This document shows positions 55,842-64,000 of a stretch of DNA of 64,000 nt, in pieces. Below the pieces are notes generated by a model. The model saw nothing but the letters and a program-made list of their open reading frames with translations. It did not search any database and was not told the DNA's origin. Numbering within the stretch: position 1 is the first letter of the stretch; the number at the start of each line of letters is the position of its first letter. The position numbers were made by a program, and so were the translations under genes. This DNA comes from Oxytricha trifallax (taxonomy: Eukaryota; Ciliophora; Spirotrichea; Sporadotrichida; Oxytrichidae): contig ARYC01002030.1 of assembly GCA_000711775.1 (NCBI GenBank), positions 1-64,000 of the forward strand, written 5' to 3'.

Positions 55842-58800
55842 TCATATTCTATTATCGTTTAATAAAATATTAACTAATTAGTCAAAAGTATCTTAAAATC
55901 CGGGACATACTCTCTATGCTTAATTAAATTTACTTTCTTTACCAGGTCTATAAACCTAAAAATCGATAAATTACGAGCTATTTTTTAATTTTGGATCACA
56001 AAAGTCTTCGCTCCATAACCATTTTTAATCTAACGATATAATTTCCACACTAATCTGTGCATAATTTTGAAAGTCTTACATCAGAAAGAAGCTATCTACT
56101 CCTTTATCACCAATTTTTTATTTATATAAAGTTCTCATTTTTTAGCCTTTTTATTCACCCCTAAACCTTGTCAAATCTGCAATATAAAGAGCGTTCACAT
56201 AATAAGTTTCGTTCCTTCTATTTTCTGGAAATATAAGCTACCTATTTCTTTTATAAAAATAATTGCAGTGTGGAACCAAAGCTGTAGCATGATTTTGCAA
56301 ATCAATATTAAACAAATCACTTACTATAGTGTGGTTATAGATGCATTAATCTGCATCTTTATACATAATTCTCTCTATATTTTGAGGGAAAAGCTAATCT
56401 ATGAATAAAATGCGGGACATCATAGAATGTCTCAAAGGGTAAATGTCTTTGTAGAGTATCTATTCAGGATATTTAAAGTTTATGAAAATATATTCAAAAT
56501 TGTAAGATTTATGGAGTTTTTTAATGTTATTTTTGAAATCAGGACTTAAGTAAACATCCTCAAGAAAGTAAAATCTGAAAAGCTCTTTTGGATTTATTAT
56601 TAACATTTAGTAAACTTAATGAAGCAGTAGAGATTCAAAAAAGCTGCCGCTTACTTGATAGAATAAATTTATTCCTTCTATTTTTGTTTAAATATTGTTA
56701 ATCTCTTATTAAATAGCATGATGATTACTTTAACTTTGCACCCTTTCAGTTTTTAAATAATTTCGATCTCCTTGTTTATAGAATTAAATTGCTTCTTCTC
56801 TTTCATGATAGATTGAATCTTAAAAATTCACAATTATTATTTCATCATCGCTTTGTCTTTTTAGAAAATATCTTCCTGGTGTATCAACTGATAATTATAA
56901 ATATTCACCCATAGGTGCTGTCTAAAGAACAACATTCAAAAAGTTATATAACTATTATAAAAGATTTTAGATTTCTATCTAAATTTATTTTATTTTTAAT
57001 AATTAGTGGAGTTGAATAGAGTAAAAAGCTCACTTTCATTTTAATGTTAATAAACTCTTAACCTAAATTTACTATAAATTTCTTAGATTTTAACAATCCT
57101 AACAACCTATAGACATTTATATGAAATATGAACCTACTCTCCTTCTGGCAGTTCTTTATAATAATGATTATTCATTTCCATACTCATATTATATCCAAAT
57201 ATTGCTTTTGATCCTTAAATTTAAGAATTATTAAACATTAAACTGCTTTAAGTATCTATCTTTGAACCTTATAAATTTACATGCTAACTCTAGTGATATT
57301 ATTAAATGAAAGAATGGAAGTGAGTGATGTTATCCAATATGAAATGTAATTTATTAAATCTAGATATTTCAACGAATAGCTGAGAGCAATCAATGTCTAA
57401 ATCTTAGATTGAAAAAGTGTGCGGCATTAACTCTTTAGAGAATTAATGAATTGTATTCGTATTATCATTATTCCAAAATAATCTATAGTAGTGATAGGGA
57501 AATTAAGGCAGCTTTAAGCCTAAATTTTCATGGATAAAAAAGAATATAATATACTTGATTATATAAACCACTTTTATATGTATAATTTTTGCTTAAATAT
57601 TTTAAATTATTATTATCTTTATATCTTAGCATCGTAAGCATATCCAGATTAATTCAAGTATGACAAAAACACAATTGATTCTTTGGTAAGCATATGTAAT
57701 TTAGCTCTAATTTCAATTTATTACCCAATTTAGAATTAGAATTTCAAATCACTATATTAATCTATCAAATGTAATTTATGACGAAAATTTTATTTATATG
57801 ATTATACTTCCTCAAATACTCTGTGGTAATTTAAGATTGATAATAGATCTGAAGGATTATAATAACCAAATTTGAATTTCAAATTTTCATTTATCAAGCT
57901 AAATTTATTTTATTCTTTATTAACTATATTCAAGAGGTGGTACTATGATAAGATTTTCAGGAGGATAATAATTTTTAAAAATTTTATGAATAAATAATTA
58001 GCACAAATTTTTAATTGACACCCAATTAATTTTCTTGTAATAAATACCATTTATGAATACATATTCTTTCAAATTTAATGGTAATATTCCTTTCATTTCT
58101 TGTATATCTTTAAAGTTTATGAACTCTAATTTTATCATTTGTTTTGTGAAATTAAGTTAATTATTAACTTATTCCAATATATTCATAAATTCTTGTTCTC
58201 TTAAAAAAGATTCATTATTTTTGTTTAATATCACTTAAATTTATATCATTATATTTTGTGAATCTATGTTCTTACTAATCAAATTATTTCTTGTTAAAAT
58301 TCTCACTTCATGCTAATCATTAAGATTCTGATTTCCATCTCTATTATTTATCTACATTATGTTGAAATTATTGAAGTTATACCAATTGGTAATGTTTCTC
58401 TAATTATTCTTAAAATGAATACTTTAGAAATTAGAAATATGAGTGATTTATTTCTTTAAATATTACTCATAAACCACCCTTGATCTCTCAAGAATTACAT
58501 CTTTTAACAATATATTTATTTCATTTATATGTTAATAATCACTTAAATTCTTAGGTTTAAGCAAAATGTCTAGAAGCTGTGATTAATCTATTATTTAATC
58601 TTTTATTATCAGAAATGGAAAATCACAGATATTTTATTGTTAACATATATTTATAGAGTTTTCAGATTCCAGTAAGAAATTTGAATTTTAGTTATTATTA
58701 TCAGCAAGTTTGTTACAATATTATGATATACTTTAGTTTCTAACTATTAGTAATAAAATGTTAAAAGTCTCAGATTAATTAATGTTTAAATACTCGTTTA

Positions 58801-60300
58801 AGCAGTAATAAACTGTAAAAATTTAAATAGTTATTTTAACTAAAAATAGATGCAAAAATGCTTGGAATTTAGGTATCTTGAATATATTTCTGATTCTGAT
58901 CAAGAAGTGTAACATGCAATTAAAATGCTACACCTTCTACATACATTTCTTGTAAAGCTTGTATTAAGATAATTTGCTCTCTGAAATTTTAAGATCTTGT
59001 TTAGATATAGAGAAATACTTAAACAACATTTGATTTTATACTGAGAGCTCGTAAATATTCTTGTTAGTTGAGATGAGTTAAGCTTGCTGATTAATTTTTC
59101 ACTATATCATTTTTAGTCATATCTGTTATAGTAACAATTTAAATTACTTTAAGATTTTTTCAATTTAAAATAGAACTTAATTAAATTGAAAAAAACAAAT
59201 GCCTTCCGTTTTTAGTCTAGATTAGGCATAAATATTTATCTTTATTAATCTAATTTAAACCCATAGCTGAGTAAATTCTTATAAAGTTAGCTTGGATTTT
59301 CAAGAATATTTTCAATATCTAAACTGACTTTCATAACTTGTTATATTTACATTTCTAAATATAAAGGCTCAGCAGTCTTCATATCTAATTTTATATATTT
59401 ATAGTTGAAAATAGCGAATTACTCTATGCCAATTTTATTAATTATTTCTCTTTTACTTTCTTAAGGTATTTTTGAAGGTTGTATAGGGAAATCATTATTC
59501 AAATGTATAATTGAAATAGAACCGTGGTTTTGTAATAAATGTACTAAAGATGTGAGAGATTTTTAAGGAGCTAGATATTCTATTAGCTTTTATTGATAGT
59601 ATTAATAAATTAAAGGGTATGGCTACTTTCTAAAGAAGAGACCTCTATAAAATACAATCTTTGTAAACTATTTCACAAGAATAAAAGTAATGAGTTTTAG
59701 TTTTAACTAGAAGATCAATTCCAAATCCTTAAATTACTTATAGTTATATAAAATTTTATTCTCAGTTTAATCAGACTACTTGCATATGTTTTTATACCTC
59801 AATACTAGGTTTTTATCCTTAAAATATTGTAATTACTGAAACTAATCTTAGTCGAGCATATCTATGTAAACAGTATAAACTGAAAATTAAAATGGTCTTA
59901 ACTTTACACACCTGATTCTAAATCTATCATAATTTTATTCTCATTATTAAAGCATTTGATACTTCTAGTATTATTTTCAAAATCATAATAACATTTTTTT
60001 ATATTTAATGCCTCTTACTATTCTAAACTATTGAAGTATTCCATTCAACTTTGTAAATCATTTTTCATTATGCTTTTAGAAAATTTTAAGTATTTTATTA
60101 AAAATTCCATTTATTTTTCTAATTATTAGATAGATTCTTGAGTTTCATGCATTTTGTAATGCTATCAAAAAGTATTTGGACATTAATCACTCTCAAATAA
60201 TGTTTTCCAGTATAATTAAGGAGAATATTCGTACAGTAGCTCCAACTTATATAATTAATTATATAAATAAAGAGTAAAAAATTCTTAAATTAATTTATCA
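55842..60300 (-). CDS. UDP-glucose:glycoprotein glucosyltransferase
   Basis: ER folding sensor that re-glucosylates misfolded N-glycoproteins. The C-terminal GT24 catalytic domain is clear: GINLFYQVSGSFFESLLLHQ, RFYFLEDVYLSPDFKNNIKK, MYKDADQCIYN (the DxD-type metal/UDP site), NETYYVNALYIADLTRFRGE, SLDQKWLWSEDFCDPKLKN and CPGFQDTFDQLVNILL; TGA 55842. Upstream parts fit the beta-sandwich and thioredoxin-like regions: PHTFSIQDLDIDCSQLFVEI, RYFLKRQSDDEIIIVNFQDS, LKEYVFINGIYYKKINW, and near 60200 LYKLELLYEYSPQLYWKTLF, like the mature N-terminus. No ER-retention tail was seen. Many frame changes imply numerous IESs not resolved here; start codon not found. Confidence 0.8.
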
Positions 60301-60341
60301 TATATGATAAATTATAGTACAAATCATGTTTCTTACACCAA

Positions 60342-60840
60342 TCAGTTTTAAAGTGAAAATTTAATGATCTACAAAGATTGTTTTCTTATAGTAATAAGAA
60401 TATCAAGAAGATATAAAGGACGATGATATTAGATTAGTTTTTTGTCATTTTCAAATATAATTATATTATTATATATGAAAAAATTCTAATTAATCTTATT
60501 CTGATAGCTAAACACTTATTTAAATTTTGAAGAAGAGACCTCGTGTGAACAGCTTTCTAGAATAAAAGTTAAGCATTCATTAAAATCCTCCATGCAAGTA
60601 TTCCATTTTATTCTCATATAATTTTAAAATGTAGCTTTTATGTAAACAATATGAAATATGGGATCATTTAAATTGACTTGATATACCTTATCAAATCTTC
60701 CAAGTTCATTTATTATTAAAAATTAAATTTGAGGAATAAAAACTGTAATAAATATTTTTCATTGAAAAAGCGGTCTTAATTTTATATAAATTAAAATCAA
60801 AATCATATTTCACTGTCCACAAGCTCTTACAAGTAGTCAT
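60342..60840 (-). CDS. hypothetical protein or first segments of UGGT gene
   Basis: From 60840 MTTCKSLWTVKYDFDFNLYK, TGA at the end of that segment, then RFDKVYQVNLNDPIFHIVYI, WNTCMEDFNECLTFILESCS, KKLIQYHRPLYLLDILITIR; TGA 60342. Cys and acidic content suggests real protein. Because the glucosyltransferase N-terminus seems to lie just downstream, this is probably a separate gene on the same strand. Family unknown. Confidence 0.4.
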
Positions 60841-61212
60841 ATTATATCTTTATGCCTCTTAATATAAAAAATATTAATCTTTATTCTTTGAGTGTATCTT
60901 TGAATCTAAGATTATTCTAATATTTTATTGTCTATTTATTTTTCAATATTAATTTTTATTAATGAGTTTCTCATATTCTACATATTACTATTGAATATTT
61001 ATATATTTATGAATGAATTTCTATATAAATTAACTAGTAATATTCATATATTTTGTAACTTTATTTATATTAGTGTATTTAAATGTTCAATAATATTTGC
61101 TTGTATTTTTTAATTCAATTTTCAATGATTTTCTTTAGATTTTGTAATCTTTGTTTCATTTAATTTAGCTTACTAAAGTGATAGCTACTGTTCTCTGTTA
61201 TAACTTAAGAAG

Positions 61213-61615
61213 ATGATCGATTGCTCTCCGCAATACTTTGCTATTAAATATGAATAAAATAGTTCTCATAGTTAAATTCAGGAAATTTCACTCAAAAATA
61301 TAGAGCAAATTTAAAGATATGTCTTTTGTTAATAGTAGTGAGGCCTGGAATTGCTTGGTAAAGCAAACTATTGACTGTTTTGTATTCTTAGATCAGGTTT
61401 TTACATATCATTAGCAAACACTGGTTAAGAATGTTCTTAATTTGCATGACTCATGTTTCTATGATGACCATTACCTCTATTTATTTAAACTCAATCCTAA
61501 TAAAATAGATAATTATATAGTATATATTGAAGATTTTGATATATTTAGGAAGGAATTAATATTTATTGAGGATTTTTCAGTCAAATCTTTTATTAAATAT
61601 GAAATATTCTATTGA
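61213..61615 (+). CDS. hypothetical protein
   Basis: ATG 61213 (MIDCSPQYFAIKYEQNSSHS), one frame step near 61310, then FVNSSEAWNCLVKQTIDCFV, FYDDHYLYLFKLNPNKIDNY, IVYIEDFDIFRKELIFIEDF and TGA 61613. The frame stays open somewhat upstream of the ATG (to about 61170). Opposite in orientation to the flanking genes. No family recognised; the frame step could be a 19-bp IES with pointer AAA. Confidence 0.5.
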
Positions 61616-62043
61616 CTATTTTATTTGACAATAAAATAGACAATTTTTAGCATTTAATTTACCTGCCATTTATTTTTAAATAAATCTGTGAATATTTTCT
61701 TTTTTATTAAAGTATTATTAACACTTTATTATTTTTTTTCCAAATGAATGAGAATAATTGAATTAAGTTATTTATTCAACGAAATTATTTAAAAATCTTC
61801 AATTCTAATTTTTTTTATTAAAGAATCTTATGACTTGGCTTCATTTTATAATAACCGTTTCCTTCTAAAATGTCCCACACTCCATTAAAAATATTAACAA
61901 GACTTTTTTAGGCAGTTATATATTCAATTTTGATTGTCTACTTTTTTTAAATGATAAATTCAAGAGAGTATCATTTAAAAATAATTAATCATAATATTCT
62001 TGGTTTATTTTACTATAATATTTTTTTAATTTAAGGACTTAAA
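61616..62043. other. AT-rich intergenic
   Basis: No protein-like frame seen. Confidence 0.5.
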
Positions 62044-62507
62044 TCACAACAAACTTGTATAAACATAAAATAAATCATAAAATAAACCTCCAAGGTAATG
62101 TTCCTTATCAGTGTTCTAAACATTTATTTAATAGTTTTATTGCAAGTCTTATCTAGGTGATTTAATTTGACTTTAATTGTTACTTTGTTTATACCTAGAC
62201 TTCGAATGATCAGAATTACTCATCACTTGGCTCTCTTTAGCAAAAACATAATTGTGGTTCGAAAATGACTGTCTTTTAAGAGATTATGGTGAATTTATTC
62301 CATATTTAGACATCTGAACTGGAGTAATTTCCGTGTTTGAAATATACAAAGACGATTACTTATTGGTGTGGCCATCTATGATATTATTTATAACAGTCTG
62401 TGAATTTAAAGAGGGTTTAAATATACTATGTTCACTCTACTTTCTTGATTTGAAATTTTATTCACTGTCATTTTTTTATTAATTTACTGGGTTGTAATAA
62501 TCATCGG
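62044..62507 (-). CDS. hypothetical protein, 5' part cut off at TBE
   Basis: Minus frame open from the TBE border: SLNSQTVINNIIDGHTNKQS, LYISNTEITPVQMSKYGINS, SFSNHNYVFAKESQVMSNSD, ending DKEHYLGGLFYDLFYVYTSL and TGA 62044. No start codon between 62507 and the element, so the 5' portion probably lies beyond the TBE, outside the window. Ser/Asn-rich; unknown. Confidence 0.55.
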
Positions 62508-62591
62508 AATCAAAACCCCAAAACCCCTTAATGAGGTTTATAAGTGCTTTGATTTGTAGGGAATTTGTTTTGAGTTGAAGTTATTAATTAA

Positions 62592-63651
62592 ATGCGAGAC
62601 AAAAATAGCAAGCTTTTGGGGTCTATTTATGATGAAGAGTATATAGATTTAGTGTTTAAAATGCGCTATGGATGTGATATATACAGTGAATAAAACAAAC
62701 CAGTACTAAACTATAAGTCTATTGCGCTTCTCTTAAAGCGAAGTCCGTCAACTGTGCGCTCCCACTGTCTTATAACACTATCATTAAAGCAATAGTAGCT
62801 AAATTCTAAGCCTAAGAGGTAGTAAAAGTTTCAATAGAAGCATATTGACTATCTTATTAATGATAAAACTTTGAACTATTGGGCTCATTTTTTTCTCGAC
62901 CAACGAGCTACTATGTTTCACCGTCAGTTCCCTGAGTTAAAGATCTCTTCATAGTCTGTTGCTAACATTTATAAACGAAAGGGTATCTTTTACAAAGGTG
63001 TGAATCATATCAAGAGAGTGATTGATTTCACTCTGCCATTTTACAACAACAACTTAAATTATATTTATAATTAAATGCAGAGAGCTCAATAGAATAAAAT
63101 AAAGTTTATACATGCTGATGAGGCTGTGTTTACATTCAACACTTTCATCTAGAAGTTTTGTTTTAAGAGGCATAGTAATATAGAAGTATATGACTAAAAT
63201 ATTCAAGGTATAAACAATGACAATTCTTGGAGGTATTAGCTAGGATGCTGGTTTAGAAACCTATGTTATTCATCCTCGCTCAATTAAGACAGATCAGTAT
63301 ATTAAGTTCTTAGAGCAGCTAGAGAGAAGTACCCTGAATAAGAGATTATACTATTCGTTGATAATCTTTCTGTTCATAAGACAAAAAAAACAAGGAAGAG
63401 TTATGAACAACTAAGAATAACACCAGTGTTCAACGTGCCTTGCAGTGCATAGTTTAATAGAATTGAGTTATACAGGGGTATAATAAAAGGTCATTACAAG
63501 AAACTACTGCTATACCACTTGATGCATGACCTACCTATCGATACAGTCGATTTTATAAAAAATTTAGCTAAGAAAGTTGATAATTAGTTGGCATAAAAGT
63601 GCGCTAAAGAAGGGAGAGTGAATTTATACAAATAAGTTTTATATTTAAGTT
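62592..63651 (+). pseudogene. TBE 42-kDa DDE transposase, two frameshifts (copy C)
   Basis: ATG 62592 (MRDKNSKLLGSIYDEEYIDL). All three catalytic stretches are intact: FIHADEAVF, LFVDNLSVHK, FNRIELY. One base too many near 63200 (before ILGGISQDAGLETYVIH) and one too few near 63318 (before REKYPEQEIILF) break the frame. The other stretches are uninterrupted, so this is the best preserved copy in the window. Confidence 0.85.
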
Positions 63652-63654
63652 AAT

Positions 63655-64000
63655 AAATATATAAGTCACTGGCTCCTCTTTCTTTTTACTCTTACGTCTT
63701 GCTTGGGCTTATGTTTCTTTTTTTGCTGCGAGCTCCAGCATCTATGTTCATTGACTCTGGAGGCTAAATATTTGAATAAAGTCTCTTGCCAATTTCATAC
63801 TTTGTCTGCGACTTTCGCTCTCTGTGAAGTATGCTCTATTCTTTTATAAAAAAGATGCCATTACCAGATTTTTCTAAAGAGTTAAGCTACAAATCTTACT
63901 TGAAATATAATGGTGCTTCTACAGCTCTGATAGCCAGCTCTCACTCATCTTGATCCCTTGTTTGTCCTTATCTTCTGAAGAGATGCTGTACCTTTTCTTA
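63655..64000 (-). CDS. TBE 22-kDa protein, partial
   Basis: C-terminal part only: NIDAGARSKKRN and a Lys/Glu-rich tail, matching NIDAGDGSKRRN of the 22-kDa frame at 20790. Rest lies beyond the window. Confidence 0.6.

Larger units (their letters stand above)
62511..64000 (+). mobile_element. TBE transposon, truncated by window edge (copy C)
   Basis: Starts with the canonical CAAAACCCCAAAACCCC at 62511, preceded by AAT. Contains the transposase (+) and the C-terminal part of the 22-kDa frame (-). Confidence 0.93.

Noticed and set aside
1..64000. CRISPR arrays, bacterial operons, rRNA or tRNA genes
   Set aside because: No regularly spaced identical repeats, no bacterial-style gene packing, and no tRNA or rRNA structure recognised by eye; the genome is a eukaryotic germline.

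Overview
The window reads as germline (micronuclear) DNA of a spirotrich ciliate of the Oxytricha/Stylonychia type. Four things seen in the sequence support this. (1) Clear protein families are open only if TAA and TAG are read as glutamine and TGA is the sole stop. (2) Three copies of Telomere-Bearing Element (TBE) transposons are present, with C4A4-type ends and 42-kDa DDE transposase, 22-kDa and zinc-finger/kinase reading frames. (3) Many genes are interrupted by short AT-rich segments bounded by 3-10 bp direct repeats (pointers). Deleting the segment plus one pointer copy restores the frame and often a conserved motif (GCNGGL in a papain-type protease, NLDF with its upstream Cys in an acid-ceramidase-type hydrolase, the two CCCH fingers). 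I list 32 such internal eliminated segments (IESs). (4) Spliceosomal introns are also present; they are short (about 34-70 nt) and GT..AG. I found no scrambled gene: every segment I could join lies in order on one strand.

Layout. 1-1210: decayed TBE transposase, element end at 1210. 1.5-2.0 kb: small minus-strand gene. 2.04-8.0 kb: zinc-finger/coiled-coil gene whose first codons are separated from the rest by a 3.3-kb segment with telomere-like ends and TTAA flanks. 8.3-13.1 kb: RING protein, TRAF-type zinc-finger/UIM protein, major-facilitator transporter. 13.3-17.3 kb: one unknown gene, a 1.7-kb AT-rich desert, a small membrane protein. 17.5-28.6 kb: two paralogous Q/S/N-rich genes sharing about 1 kb, including 358 bp of perfect identity, with a nested TBE cluster (19.4-24.9 kb), a Cys-rich secreted protein and a mini-gene between them. 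28.8-33.3 kb: unknown gene, acid-ceramidase/NAAA-like hydrolase, cathepsin-L-like protease. 33.7-38.0 kb: long coiled-coil gene and an acidic ORF. 38.2-41.0 kb: CDC45. 41.2-45.7 kb: two-TM protein, tandem CCCH (tristetraprolin-type) protein, probable mitochondrial membrane protein. 46.7-50.1 kb: two unknown AT-rich genes. 50.1-55.8 kb: probable mitochondrial protein, REXO4/ISG20-type exonuclease, secreted protein. 55.8-60.3 kb: UDP-glucose:glycoprotein glucosyltransferase. 60.3-62.5 kb: three coding regions of unknown function. 62.5-64 kb: third TBE, which cuts into a gene.

In the life of the cell the TBEs, IESs and deserts would be removed during macronuclear development and the genes would end up on separate nanochromosomes. 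Neighbouring genes therefore need not be functionally linked; I see no operon-like arrangement. All family names rest on motifs I read by eye. No searches were run, and start codons are uncertain where the first coding segment is not resolved.
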